DNA of 64,000 nt, taken from assembly GCA_037833965.1 (NCBI GenBank), contig AP031355.1:6163501-6227500 (forward strand), read 5' to 3'. Positions within the stretch are counted from its first letter, which is position 1; each line of letters opens with the position of its first letter. The DNA comes from Marchantia polymorpha subsp. ruderalis. Its lineage: Eukaryota > Streptophyta > Marchantiopsida > Marchantiales > Marchantiaceae. The notes below the pieces were generated by a model. That model ran no database searches. It was not told the origin of the DNA and worked only from the letters and a program-made list of their open reading frames with translations. This document shows positions 1 through 11,555 of this stretch, in pieces. The position numbers and the translations under genes were made by a program.

Positions 1-1167
1 AACCTACCCCCGGCGACTCGGAACCAAACTTGGTGCTTACAGTTCTACTAGATATTCCTTGCACGGACCCGCCTAGTGAAGTAGAACCGACCGCCCGAGA
101 ACCGTCGACAGACACACCGATGGCGGACGGACAAGCCAATGTGCGGCTACCTCAGCCGATTACTAAACATTCCTACCCGAAGTACAAAGGGAGTGGGGAT
201 GACGACGATGCAGATTCATACATCAAGTTATTCGAATCGGTGTCTATTGCCAATCGCGAGATCGCAGACGACGACCGACTAAGGATCTTTCCAAGCCTTC
301 TGCGGAAGAAAGCGAGGAGTTGGTATAATCACGAGAGCATCGATCCGACTGGGTTGACAACATGGGCCCAGCTGAAGGAGAAGTTCCTTCGCCGCTTTCG
401 CGAGCTCGGCTACGACAGCCGGGTTTTGACGAAGTTACGTAATTTGCAGCGAGAGAAGAAGGAGAGTCTGCGTGACTACACTGAGAGATTTCTGGACCTC
501 CTCGACAGAATACCAAAAACAGGACCAGGGTCCCCTTTCTCGGTACAACAAGCTGTGGATTGGTACGTGACCGGTTTAACTCGGGAGATGGAGACGTTTT
601 GCCGACGCAGCAAGTGCGACACTATTGAGGACGTGATTGCATCGGCAGAAGCCTTCGAAACTTCCACTCTCAACCGAAGAGGGAGAGAGAGACGGGAGTC
701 GAAGGAGCGAAAACCGAAGGGAGGGCGAAGACGGCGTAGAGGTACAACTCCGTCATCGGAGGAATCGTCTTCGGACGAGAACCGTTCTTCATCCGAAGAA
801 GAGGAAACCTCATCGTCGGAGGAGGAGAAGAAGAGGAAGAAGCATGGGTCAGCGAAGAAAAAGGGCATCCGACGAGTGACTACGGACAGAGCGCCGGGAG
901 ATATAGCTTCGAAGATGGAGACCCTGGTGAAGGACTTCGCCGATCTCAAGGTTCAAGTGGTAGGCGGGCATGATCGCAGAAAATCACCCGGGAGAGTGCG
1001 AGCGAACTTATGGTGTACTACGTGCGGGGCGGTGGGACATGCAAACACCGAGTGCCTTACCACCCGGCCGTCATATCCAGTCAACGCAGTAGAGTGGGCG
1101 CAACCGTACTATGGAGAGCACCCTCAGTACTATGGAGAGGCTAGCGAAGAGACAGCCTACGCCGTCC
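1..1167 (+). mobile_element. OTA-clade Ty3/gypsy gag fragment
   Basis: Partial gag of a Ty3/gypsy element, nearly identical to the gag at 44505-47336 but on the opposite strand. Visible parts are the capsid-like region (about 130-640), a Ser/Glu-rich acidic stretch followed by a Lys-rich stretch (about 740-870), and one CCHC zinc knuckle near 1017-1060 (C-x2-C-x4-H-x4-C). Gag forms the virus-like particle and packages element RNA. The fragment begins outside the window and ends abruptly at 1167, where it abuts an LTR in the opposite orientation. It is a broken partial copy. Confidence 0.9.
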
Positions 1168-1817
1168 AGTACACTTTCTACCTCACAAGGCGCATTTCTA
1201 GGGCCCAAGGCGGATTTTCCGCCGACGCCGAAGCGCCTGTGCACAGGCGAGCGCCTGTGCGTAGGCGGACTTCGCGCCTCCCCTAACCCTACTTCGCCTG
1301 TGCACAGGCGAACGCCTTTGTCCGCGCATAGGACAAAACTTGATTCCCCCTTCCGCGTAGGCGGAATTCGCGCCGGTGGCGAACTCTTTCCGCCGTAGGC
1401 GACCGCCTCCGTTTCTTCCAATGGTGATAACTCCCTAAGTCCTCATCCGTTCCAAGCGTTCTTGGACTCGTTGGAATCAGTGCGTCGAGCTCTTTCCAAC
1501 GGGACCCTAACTTGGTCAAGGCGCCCAAGGGTTGACCTAATTATGGAGGGTTTCCCTACAGCCGCGGACGCAACCTCCGAAGGCGGGTTTTGCGCCTTGC
1601 GTCGTAGGGGTCCTAACTGCAGAGCTCGCAGGGAGGGTGGTGCCTGTCCTTACTGCTGCGCCCCAAATCCCAGATTCTACAAGATCCTTCGAGGATCCCC
1701 GCGATCTTCCGGATTCACTCCGTTTTGATGTACCGAAGGCTATTTACAATGCTGCCAGGGTACAGTTTTCCAAAAATGTTTTAATTTCCTCAAAATTGCC
1801 AAAAGTGGGGTACCACA
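1168..1817 (-). mobile_element. Family-A LTR, 5' terminal fragment (A2)
   Basis: Read on the minus strand this starts at 1817 with the family-A terminus TGTGGTACCCCAC and matches the first 0.65 kb of the LTRs at 6224-11550 and 47423-52773. It contains the palindrome CGCCTGTGCACAGGCG and the hairpin module CTCGTTGGAA...TTCCAACG. It interrupts the family-B reading frame of B2 at 1817/1818. The rest of the LTR is absent here; the left neighbour is a gag fragment on the other strand. Partial fossil. Confidence 0.85.
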
Positions 1818-2521
1818 CCGCATCCTCCCTCTGCTGTTTGTGGTAACACACTTTTTGTTTTTTTTGCAGAATTTAAACAATTTTAGAAAACTAGTACCGA
1901 AGCAGTGTTTGTAGTTAGAAAAGGGTACGTTAAATAGAGTGGATCGAGGAGATCGTCACGAGGACACGAAGAATTGCGTAGTCGGATGTAGCGACGCCAA
2001 TGTCTTCGGCGCCTTCGGCAAAAGCTCCTTTTCGGAGGTGTATCTACTCACGCGCTTCCAGCGTTTAAGCAAGCTACGCTTCCGCGTCCGGAAGACGGCG
2101 GCGGCGGGAGAATTCAACATTCACGCATGCGAATGCGCGCAGTGCGGAGACGTGAATTCGCGCATGCAAGGGCAAACCGTTAGGCCGTATAGCCGGCTGC
2201 GTACGTTGTAACCAGTAAGAACGTTGGACGTTCTTGAATTCGGAGAAGAAAAGACTGCGCTCCAGTCTCATTCTCTCATTCTTGATTTTGCGATTTCCAG
2301 CTTCCAAGATTACACGCAAGGGTGGAGAGACCTGCAGTGAGAGGAGAGAGTGCGGAGACGAGTTGCGCAAGGATCTTGACAGACCTTGGAGAGAATTGCG
2401 AGTAGCGAACTTGAGCGTGAGCGAAGAGAGAGTGAGCAGTCAGTGCTTGAGCGGCCGACGCGCAGTGGCGATTGTGAGAGAGCGAGCGGAAGGGAGAGCG
2501 TTTGTGTGTGCAGGAAACGCA

Positions 2522-5077
2522 ATGTCAAAGGTTCCCCAGCTGCGAGTGTCTCCCCTCAGGGTGCCGCAGATCGGTCTACGCGCATTTCAAGATGTGCTGC
2601 TGGGGCTGAAGCTCGATTTCCTCCTGTGGGGGTGGAACTGGACATGTCCGGAGATGGTGCGCGAGTATCTGCAGGAGAGACACAAGCCCTCACGCGGATT
2701 CCGTCCCCATCCAGAAAGATGGGACATTTGTGACTGGGCGCAGGTGTTGGGCAGGTGTGCCGGCGAGGAAGGGTATCTCCTCTTCGAAGCCGATAGCGTG
2801 AAGGTGTCCCAGGAGGAAGAAATCTCCTATAATGAGCTTTTCAAAGTTGCCAGGCATCCCAAGAACGGCTTCCGGACACGGGATTACAAAGATCGATTGC
2901 GGAGAAATGTCGCAACTGCATTGTTGCAGATATTGCAGCCGACCAAGACCGCTTACATGCATGGTTGGCAGGTAGGATTTGTGGAGCTAGTGTTGTCATG
3001 AGCTCCAGTGCATTGGGCACGGCTCCTGTGGAAGGTGACGCGCCAACATGCGCAAGAAGAGAGAGGAGGAACCCTCAATCATCTTTCGCCTTACCTGATT
3101 GTGTTTTATCGGGCAATGGGATGTTTGACAAATTCAGAGCGGACACGGTTTCCGCTGCTGACACGGAGCTATCCAGGTAGATACTCACGGGAGGCCGAAG
3201 TAGACACGGATCTGGATGAGGAACCTGCCAGTCCGCCTCCGGCTCCGGCCCCAGCAAAAGCAGCAGAAGAACGTCGAAGTGAGCGCATTCCGCGAAAGCG
3301 GAAGTGGGATGAGAGACCTGAGGACAGGCAGCCGGAAGTGCCAGCTGCGCCAACTCGTAGTCGGCCCACCCACGAGCCTCACAGTCGACCAAAACAGAGG
3401 GCACGCAAAATGCCAACTAGTATTGAGGAGACCGGGCGTACTCCGGTCCGGCGGAATCCCACGCAGGAGGAGATAATCGCGCAGATTCTAGGGAAGTCGA
3501 CAAATACCTCTGCGCAGAAGGCACCAATGCCTTCGGAAGGAGATGGACGGACTGACAGTCGGCCGACTACGAGTCGGGCGACTGAAGGTCGACAAGCGGA
3601 AGGAAGGCCAACTGAGCCGCGCGTTGAACCGGACAGCAGGCCAGAAGCAGAAGGGAGTTTGGCTGACGAGCCAACAACCCTCAGAGGGTCGTCATCGGCG
3701 GAAGGCACTTCTGGGAAAACGCCACCAGCAAGCAGGCCAAGTGAAGTGAAGACGCGCAGGGTGTATCCGACTCCCAGTCGGACAACTGCTAGTCGGCCGA
3801 CTGCGAGTCGGTCAACAGAGAGTCGGCCGGATTTGCCGACTGCGAGAGGGACAGGGCCGGCGACCAGTGTGCGGACGCCTTCGGCGGACGCACCTTCAGC
3901 TAAGACACCTTCCGCGCAGATCGCGCCGGAAGGGCAGGCAGCAGAAGCGGGCGGTGCAAAGGTGACAAAAGTCACTGCGGCGTCGACCCCTTCGGAAACC
4001 GAAGATCGAGCCGGAACAGGGGCTCAAGCAGTGGGATCCCCCACTGCCTTGGATATTTTAGCAGGCAGTGGAGCGGCAGTCGCAGCGGAAGCTGCTGCGC
4101 GCCACAGTTCCAGGGAGTCGCCAAGGGATTTAGTGGCGACTGAAATCCTCGAGACTGAGGATGAGACGAGCTCGGAAGAGCAGGAAGCGGACTCTGTGCA
4201 GAAAACGCCAACAGGGGTGTTGTGCGAGCAGATAGTCCCTCTCCTGCGCTATCTGGATCGCAAGACATCCAAGTACTCGGGTACTGGAAAACCGCAGTCT
4301 TATGTGGAGACTGTCAAACGCAGGACGAGGAGCAAGGTGGCCACTTGGGCCTCTAGGTGCCAAGTATTGCAGGATAGGAACACCGCCCTCCGACAACACC
4401 TGGCGGTCACACAGAAGCTATACCAAGCCTTGCAGCAGCAGAGGGAGGATGCGGCGACGAAAAGCCAGGCGGAGGCCGAGCTAATGCGGGCAAAGATCGA
4501 GTCGGAATTACAGGAAGAGCGGAGACAAAACCGCATCCTAGCAGCAGAGCTTGCGCGCCAGACGCGCGCCTTAGAAGAAAGTCAAAGAGCCCGCAAGGAG
4601 GATGAGGAGTTGTTGCGCAACTTGCAATCCGAGTGCTCGGATTTGAGGGCGCAGCGTGCGGAAGCGGAAATGCAGCTAGCAGAGGTGGAAGGCAGCTGCC
4701 GGGCGCGAGAAGAGTTGGCGACGCGGGTGACTCACTGTCTAAAAGGATACGCCCATTGGGAGGTGGCAGCTCAAGAGAGGATCACACTCAGGGAGTTCGA
4801 GCTTCGGGCGGCGGCATTGACGGAGGGTGACAGTCGGAGTCGGCGGCGAGTAGAGAGGAAATTAGAAACCTTCTTGTCGGGTGCGCGCGACACTATGGCG
4901 CACTTAGAGTCGGAAGTCACTGCAGCCCTCCGACGCCTGGGGTTGCGCAGCCGGTCGGAAGACTGGCAAGGTAGAGACAGCGAGCGGAGCAGTCCGGCGC
5001 GCAGGAGGCGCAGCACCGGATCCGCCGAGTGCAGTAGTATAGTTTGGTTTCGCGCAGATGTTGCGAGTAGTAGATAG
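2522..5077 (+). pseudogene. U3-encoded family-B LTR protein, broken copy
   Basis: Reading frame inside the U3 of solo LTR B1. The start is the ATG at 2522, which aligns with an internal Met of the family-A homologue. Three parts are visible: an N-terminal domain of about 230 residues (motifs LDFLLWGWN, RDYKDR, HWARLLW and GGTLNHLSPYL); a Pro/Ser/Arg/Glu-rich linker of about 300 residues encoded by AGTCGG-type palindromes; and a coiled coil of about 280 residues ending in an Arg/Ser-rich tail. The protein is not recognised. A link to the putative plant transposon protein domains of Athila-like elements is possible but untested. About one break is seen. It ends about 30 bp before the TATA box of the LTR. 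Confidence 0.75.
3548..3850. repeat. Palindrome-rich linker DNA, GTCGGCCGAC type
   Basis: Repeated short dyads based on AGTCGGCCGACT and AGTCGG lie within the linker part of the family-B reading frame and encode a Ser/Arg/Pro/Thr-rich repeat. The same type occurs in B2 (about 11960-12250). Family A carries a different palindrome at the equivalent place. Confidence 0.7.
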
Positions 5078-5109
5078 CATAGCGTAGTGTTAGTTAGGAC
5101 CTTTGAGGG

Positions 5110-5138
5110 TATAAAGTAGATCAAGGCGCTTTGCCTTG
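5110..5138 (+). promoter_or_regulatory. Family-B LTR TATA box and adjacent dyad
   Basis: TATAAAGTA at 5110-5118 is followed by a 6-bp stem CAAGGC / GCCTTG with a 5-nt loop (5122-5138). Family A has TATAAAAT and CCAGGC / GCCTGG at the same place; the stem is kept although one base pair differs. This is the likely U3/R boundary, so the reading frame just upstream belongs to U3. Confidence 0.7.
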
Positions 5139-6037
5139 GAACTCTTCCAGTTTTGGAAGTGCAGATCATGAACTCACTTTCTTGGCGTGTTTTGTGCATT
5201 TTGGTCCTGGCACCACGTAGAGAAGCTACAGCATAGCGAAGTTACCGTATGTTGTAGTTGAAGGCCTTTGGCTGAATGTTCAGAGCTAGTACCCGGTTAG
5301 AGACTTGAGTAGTGCGGATCTGCACCTGCGGGTGATTTCTGATGCTCAGAGCCGGCTGCGAGTTAGATACTTGAACAGTTCCCCCTTACTCCTTCGAGTG
5401 ACATATCCTGATTGTACTCCTACGGGAAGTTTCCCCTAAATGCCAATGTGAAGTTTTATTACTTCGTGTAAGCCTTGGTTTGCAATTCAGGTTGTGTGTG
5501 TGTTACTGGATCGTGTCTCAGTTAAGTTCTCAGTCGGGCCTGCACTCCCTGCGTTTGGTGTGAGCCGAGGGTGACGTCCACGGCGTATGAAGAGGCTTCG
5601 TTCCGAAGTGGGAAGTCCAGTCCGGGTACCCTACGATAGTTCCTGGCGGAAGGGCAATAAAAGCCGGAGTGGGAGTCACTACCTGTAGAACCTCTGAGTG
5701 AACTTTTGAGCCACTTTCCTCCTGAAATCCGAAGCGGAGGTCCTGACCGACCTCCGAGTTGTGCTTTTGCCAGTTTCAGGTGTGTGTGTGTGTGTGTGTG
5801 TTGAGTGACTACGCTGTACTGTGCATCCTCCGAGCATCCTCCGAGTCGAGATCCTCCTCCGAGTCGAGCCCCCGAGTCGAGTACTGCAGTATTTCTGGGA
5901 GTGACAGTCGCCTGAGAATTCAAACTCTACAAAAGTCTGTTAAACGTGACACTTTTACTCTGTGTGTTGCCTCTGTCCCTGTGGGTTCGATCTTTTTACC
6001 ACCATACTGCAGTTTTAGCCTTTGGTGGGTTATTACA
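5139..6037 (+). other. R/U5-like end of LTR B1
   Basis: No gene is seen. It contains a (GT)n run (5779-5801), a block shared with family A (about 5890-6037, including the motif GAGAATTCAAACTC), and the terminal GTGGGTTATTACA. Confidence 0.6.
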
Positions 6038-6320
6038 CTGTTGCAAGGTTTGGTATAGCTTCTGTGTGACCGCCAGGTGCTGTCGGAGGGTAGCGTTCCT
6101 ATCCTGCAATGTTTGGCACCTAGAGGCCCAAGTGGCCACCTTGCTCCTCGTCCTGCGTTTGACAGTCTCCACGTAAGACTGCGGTTTTCCGGTACCCGAG
6201 TACTTGGATGTCTTGCGATCCAGTGTAATAACCCACTAAAGGCTAAAACTGCAATATAGTGGTAGAAAGGTCGAACCCACAGGGACAGAGGAACACACAG
6301 GGTACAAAGTGTCACGTTTT

Positions 6321-6790
6321 AACAGACTATTGAGGAGTTTGAATTCTCAGGCAACTGTCACTCCCAGAAATACTGCAAGTGTCCACTCGGAGCGCACTCG
6401 GAGGTCGCACAGTGCAGCGTAACACACACACACACACACACCTGAAACTACAGAAACACAACCCAGAGATCCGTTAGGACCTCTACTTCAAGATTTCAGG
6501 GGGAAAGTCTCTCAAGAGTACACTCGGCGAAGCTGCGGGTAGTGACTTCCAACTCCGGCTTTTACAACACTTCCACTAGCAGCAAGCTAGTGTAGGAAAC
6601 CCGGTTTGGACTGCCTACTTCGGATCGAAGTCACTCATACGCGGTGAACAACACTCTCAACTCACAAAACGCGCAGAGAACACAGGTCCGCACTTAAGGA
6701 CTCACGGAGAAACATTCCAGTAACACAACAACAGTCTATTGAAGAGTTTGAATTCTCAGGCACTTGTCATTCCCAGAAATACTACAGGGG
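6321..6790 (-). repeat. Internal duplication in family-A R/U5 region, with (AC)n
   Basis: Two diverged copies of a block of about 55 bp sharing GAGTTTGAATTCTCAGGCA and CCCAGAAATACT lie about 410 bp apart (from about 6321 and 6730). An (AC)n run at about 6422-6441 lies between them. The same arrangement recurs at 38550, 47520 and 53378, and inverted at 41700-42130. Confidence 0.7.
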
Positions 6791-7167
6791 TTACCCTCAA
6801 GGCACCTGCTGCAGCGTAACCTGAATTTACAACCAAGGCTTACACGAAGTAGCAAAGCTTCACTTTGGCATTCAGGGGAAAAATCCCAAGGAGTACAATC
6901 AGGAAGAAACACTCGAAGGTGTAGGGGCGAAACTGTTCAAGTATCTAACTAGTCACTGGCTCTGAGCATCGGCAGTCACCCGCAGGTGCAGATCCGAACT
7001 ACTCAAGTCTCTAACCAATGTACTAGCTCTGAACATTCGGCCGAAGGCCTTCAGCTACAAAATGCGGAACGCTAAGTTGTAACTCCTCGTGCGTGGTGAC
7101 AGAACTCAAGGACACAAACACGCAAAGGAAATGGGTTCCTGATCTGCACTTCTGATGGGAAAGAACC

Positions 7168-7196
7168 CCAGGCAAAACGCCTGGAACTATTTTATA
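7168..7196 (-). promoter_or_regulatory. Family-A LTR TATA box and dyad (A1)
   Basis: On the minus strand TATAAAAT (7196-7189) is followed by CCAGGC-GTTTT-GCCTGG (7184-7168). It is identical in layout to the copies at 48370-48398, 54225-54253 and 41273-41301. It lies just downstream of the end of the U3 reading frame (7233). Confidence 0.7.
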
Positions 7197-7232
7197 CCTT
7201 CTAAGTCCTAACTAGCACTACACTGCACTACG

Positions 7233-10200
7233 CTACACGCCTGCACGGAACCACGCTACACTACACTCCGCGGAACCTGTGCTACGTCTCCTGCGCGGCG
7301 GACTGCCGCGCACTAACCCCCTACCCTGCCAATCTTCCGCTCGACTGCGCAGTCCCAATCGCTGCAACGCCGCGGACACCTCCACTTCGAGGGCGGACAT
7401 GGTATCCTGCGCCTTCGACAGAAAAGCATCGAGCTTCTTTGCTACCTTCCGCCGACTCCTACTGTCGCCTGACAACAACCCGGCTGCGCGAAGTTCAAAC
7501 TCACGCAGTGTGAGTTTCTCCTGCGCCTTCACTTCCCAGTGGGCGTAGCCCTTGAGACAGTGGGCGACACGCCTCGCCGTCTCCACCTTCGTGCGGTCTG
7601 CCTCCTTCCTGCGATCCTCTTCAATTATCACTAATTGCGATTCGGCCTCAGCACGTTGCGCTCTCAATTCGCCACACTCTGACTGTAACCTGCGGATTAA
7701 CTCCTCATCCGCCTGCCGTGCGAGCTGACATTGTTCCAACAACCGCGTCTGTCGCACGAGCTCCTCTGACAAAATCCGATTCTGGGCCTGCTCAGAAATT
7801 AGTGCTTCCTTGACCTTCACCTGCTCCTTGGTGAGCTCGTCCAGTTTCTCATCCCTCACCTTCTCGGAGTACTTGTAGAATTTCTGATTAAGTTTATACT
7901 GACCCCACAAGCATGCATGCTTCTCCTTCAATTCCCTCAACTCCTGGTCCACTCTAGCTAATAGCTTGCTGGTGTGGACTTTAGTGCGAGTCCGCCTGCG
8001 CACTAACTCGATGTAAGATCCCGGCTGAAGTGGGTCGGCGTATTTATCGACTTTGCGATCCAAGTACCTCAGCAACGGAATCACCTGCTCAGAGAGCGCC
8101 GCCGCCGGCGCTCCAACAATTTCCTCCTCCTCTTCCTCGGTGTCCTCTGCTCCTGACATTTCTTCGGTGGAGCCTCCGTTGTCATCATCCGAGTGGAGAA
8201 TTTCAGTCGCCATTGATTGCGTCGGCGACTGACCCGAGTGGGGCTGCACGTCGTCGACGTGTGCTGCCTGCGAAGGCACGGCTGCAGCCGCGCTGCTCTT
8301 CGCCAAAATGTTTAAGGCGGTAGGCGAATGTGCCCGTGCGGCATCCCCGCCGCTCGTTGTTGGTCGTCTACCGTGTCCTCTCTGCCGCCGACGCCCGCCG
8401 CCGAAGGCGATCGAGCGGAGGGTGGCTGCGCGGGGTTTGATTGCGCATCGCGCATCGAAATTTCATCCCGCGGACAGCCACTCCGCTCCTCCGTCTGTTG
8501 CTGCTCCCTTGATCGGTCCGTGGGGGCTGTGCTTGGCCTGTGCGCAGGCGCAAATGCCGGCGCCTTGTCCGCCGCAGGCGTAGCGCCGCGGACGTCCACC
8601 GCCAAAGGCGACATGGCCGGGGGCCGCTCGCCCGATGTCCCTTGGCCCTGAGGCCCTACCGCCGATAGAGTGGTCTCCGTACACTCCCTGCTCGTATCTC
8701 CGCGGCTCGAAGGCCCTGGCGCCGAAGGCGCAAATTGCGGCGCGTGGTGCGCCGGAGGGTCTGGCCCCGAGGGCCGGTGTCTCGTAGGCGGCTCTTCCGC
8801 CGGCTCCTTCCCCTTCCTACGTTGGAACGGGGGTGATTCCTGCCTGTGCACAGGCGGCACGTGTGGAGGCGACCTGTGCACAGGCGGACTGCTCCTTCCC
8901 ACGCGTAAGCGTAGATCTACGTCCACTTGTGATCGCCTGTCCGCGGAGGCTCGTCCGTCCGCGGAGTCTCGTCTGTGCGCAAACGGAACATCTGTCCGCA
9001 ACGCACGTGGTAACTCCGGAGGCCCTTGGCCCGTAGGCGGCCTCTCGCCCGTCGAGGCTGCAGCGTGGTCCGTTGCTCCTGCGGTCGTCCGCGCTTCCTC
9101 ATGCTCCTCTGGCGACGCACTTCCTTTCTCCGTCGCAATCGTCGCCGTGTCCGCACTGGTGGCTGGTAACACCAGTCTGCGTGCCTTCTGCTTCGGCCGG
9201 CTGTATGACTCGTACAACGGCCGCGGTCGAATGGGAGCAGAGGGTTCTTGATGCTGCTCCTCTTCGGACTCTTCTCTCCATCGCCGCTTCCGCGGCACTC
9301 GTGCTGCAGGAGTGTTTCTCCCTTCGTCCCTCCGCCTTGATGGGGTAGAAGTCGGTGACTCCTCTGCATCAGTGTCGACCTCATTCTCCCGCACATACTT
9401 CCCGGGATGGTCGACGGACAACGGCGGAAAATGCTCAAGCTCCGCCGCTGTCAAACAATTCCGCTGTCGATAAAAATTGATGAGGAAAGGAGAGAGATGG
9501 TTTAGAGTTCCCCCTTTCTCCTCAAAAGCGTGCTGTCGCATCACCCTGTGCAGGATGCTCGCCCAGTGAATTGGAGTTCCCTCGATGACGCACTCCACAA
9601 AAGAGACCTGCCACAATGTGATGTAGCAGGCGCGGTGTGGCTGCAGTAATTGCATCAGCGCCGCGGACAAAGTCCGGCGAAATCGATCCTTGTAATCACG
9701 GGTCCTGTACCCATTCTTGGTAGACCTCCCGGTCTTGAACAGCTCCACAAATTGCGCCTCTTCTTGCTTGGTCACCTTGATGCTCTCATTGTCGAAAAGG
9801 AGATGCCCTGGCATGCCGGCACATCTTCCCAATGCCTGCGCCCAATCTTGGACTGTCCACCGATCAACATGCGGACGCAATCCGCGCGAGGGTGGTCCCT
9901 GTGGCTCTAGCCATTCGCGCACCATATTCGCACAGATGTAGTTCCATCCCCATAGCAAGAAATCGAGCTTTCTTGCTATTAAGCGCTCCTCGAAAGCGCG
10001 CAGCCCGTTCTGTGGTAGGCGAAGTGGCACCATCCGCAATCTGCCCGGTCTCGTCATTGCGTTCCTGGCGTTCGCTCGCCCGCTCATTCTACTTCCGCAC
10101 CGCCCGAGCTCCTTTCTCTCTCGGCAAACTCTAATCGCCCTCAATTCCAAATCCCGCGCACTCACTTCTCCCTCAATCACCAAGAAATCCCCTGTGCGGC

Positions 10201-10309
10201 GACGTCGAGAATGTTTGGCAGCCAACAGATGGATGCGCGCAGCGCGCACAAGAGATTGGAATCGTGAATTCAAGAATGGGACGCTCTCCGCCGCCCGGTC
10301 GAAGGTCAT
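7233..10309 (-). pseudogene. U3-encoded family-A LTR protein, broken copy (A1)
   Basis: Family-A version of the U3 protein. Its N-terminal domain has LDFLLWGWN, VREWLE, RDYKDR, and GGTLNHLSPFL motifs. The linker has acidic, Arg-rich and PVHR-type repeat segments. A C-terminal coiled coil rich in Glu, Lys, Gln and Leu ends in an Arg/Ser tail. The first Met may not be the true start, since the family-B protein aligns from a Met about 80 residues further in. About one break is seen. The product is unrecognised; the coiled coil suggests self-association (inference). Confidence 0.75.
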
Positions 10310-10429
10310 GGTCGGCTCTTGCTCGTGGAGGACGTCTCACTTGATGGCCGCGCCGGCTCTACGCTGGAACGGTCTCCGCTCTCACGCGCGGCTTCACGCT
10401 CCGCCGTCGACGATTAAACTCTCACGCTC

Positions 10430-11550
10430 GAATTGGCGGATTTGAACTCCGCGAGCGTATTACCCCGCGGACATGGGAGCGTAGCGCCGAAGGCGAGTTT
10501 TCCGCCTTGCGCGGTACACTTGTTCGTACCGCCCCTCGGCCAATCTCCTTCTGCCTTGACGCGTGTGTCCGCATGTCGGACAAAAGTTCAACTCCTGCCT
10601 GTGCGCAGGCAGACTCCTCGGCGGATTCTCCGCCGGCGCGGAACTTCATCCTCCTGTGCACAGGCGCTCGCCTGTGCGCAGGCGAATTCCGTGCGCGGCG
10701 TCGCGCTGGCGCGGAAGGCGTTGACCGTGGTCAGCCGTCTCCGTCCAGTCTGTCCGTTCCTTGTCTCTTCGTCGGCGCTTCCGCCGCCGCAACTCCGTCC
10801 GTCCAAGAGCGCATCCACCCGTCCCGTCCGCATGGTCCGTACGGATTTGATTCCTCTGGCGGCTCCTTGCTCGTCCGCGGCGCCGCGCTGGCGCAGAAGG
10901 CGCCGTACACTTTCTACCTCACAAGGCGCATTTCTAGGGCCCAAGGCGGATTTTCCGCCGACGCCGAAGCGCCTGTGCACAGGCGACCTGTGCGTAGGCG
11001 GACTTCGCGCCTCCCCAAACCCTACTTCGCCTGTGCACAGGCGAACGCCTTCGTCCGCGCATAGGACAAAACTTGATTCCCCCTTCCGCGTAGGCGGAAT
11101 TCCCGCCGGTGGCGAACTCCTTCCGCCGAAGGCGACCGTCTCCGTATCTTCCAATAGTGGTAACTCCCTAAGTCCTCATCCGTTCCAAGCGTTCTTGGAC
11201 TCGTTGGAATCAGTGCGTCGAGCTCTTTCCAACGAGACCCTAACTTGGTCAAGGCGCCCGAGGGTTGACCTAATTATGAAGGATTTCCCTACCGCCGCGG
11301 ACGCAACCTCCGAAGGCGGGTTTTGCGCCTTGCGTCGTAGGGATCCTGTCTGTAGAGCTCGCAGGGAGGGTGGTGCCCATCCTTACTGCTGCACCCCAAA
11401 TCCTAGATTCTACAAGATCCCTCGAGAATCCCCGCGATCTTCCGGATTCACTCTGTTTTGATGTACCGAAGGCTATTTACAATTCTGCCAGGGTACAGTT
11501 TTCCAAAAATGTTTTAGTTTCCTCAAAATTGCCAAAAGTGGGGTACCACA
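10430..11550 (-). other. Palindrome-rich non-coding U3 start of A1
   Basis: No gene supported. It holds many short dyads (CGCCTGTGCACAGGCG, CGCCTTCGGCG and variants) and one CTCGTTGGAA...TTCCAACGAG hairpin near 11200. Equivalent regions are 51650-52773, 58198-59440 and 60620-61845. Open frames here on both strands are by-products of the GC-rich repeats. Confidence 0.6.
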
Positions 11551-11555
11551 TCCAG

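Larger units (their letters stand above)
1839..6037 (+). mobile_element. Solo family-B LTR (B1), 4.2 kb, TSD CTGTT
   Basis: This unit starts TGTGGTAACACAC and ends GTGGGTTATTACA, and the 5-bp direct repeat CTGTT lies at 1834-1838 and 6038-6042. There is no internal gag-pol, so it reads as a solo LTR left by LTR-LTR recombination. Order: non-coding U3 start (1839-2521), U3 reading frame (2522-5077), TATA box and dyad (5110-5138), then about 0.9 kb of R/U5-like sequence with a (GT)n run at 5779-5801. It lies inside the reading frame of B2. The matching flanks make it one of the clearest units in the window. Confidence 0.92.
6224..11550 (-). mobile_element. Solo family-A LTR (A1), 5.3 kb, TSD TCCAG
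   Basis: On the minus strand it runs from TGTGGTACCCCAC (11550) to GTGGGTTATTACA (6224). The 5-bp repeat TCCAG lies at 6219-6223 and 11551-11555. It has no gag-pol and lies inside the coding part of B2. Its order matches the 5' LTR at 47423-52773: palindrome-rich U3 start, U3 reading frame (10309-7233), TATA box (7189-7196), and about 1 kb of R/U5. Complete as a solo LTR; its frame is broken. Confidence 0.92.

Noticed and set aside
30-1286. A 418-residue gag-like protein
   Set aside because: Its last 40 residues come from an unrelated inverted LTR fragment; only 1-1167 is gag.
10430-11460. Long open frames on both strands of the U3 start
   Set aside because: They come from GC-rich palindromes that lack stops in several frames; composition is repetitive and no frame is conserved over the others.
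6224-11550. Reading the 3-5-kb units as terminal-inverted-repeat DNA transposons
   Set aside because: They have inverted termini and 5-bp target repeats, but at 47423 the unit end is followed by a tRNA-Asp primer site, gag and pol, so it is an LTR.
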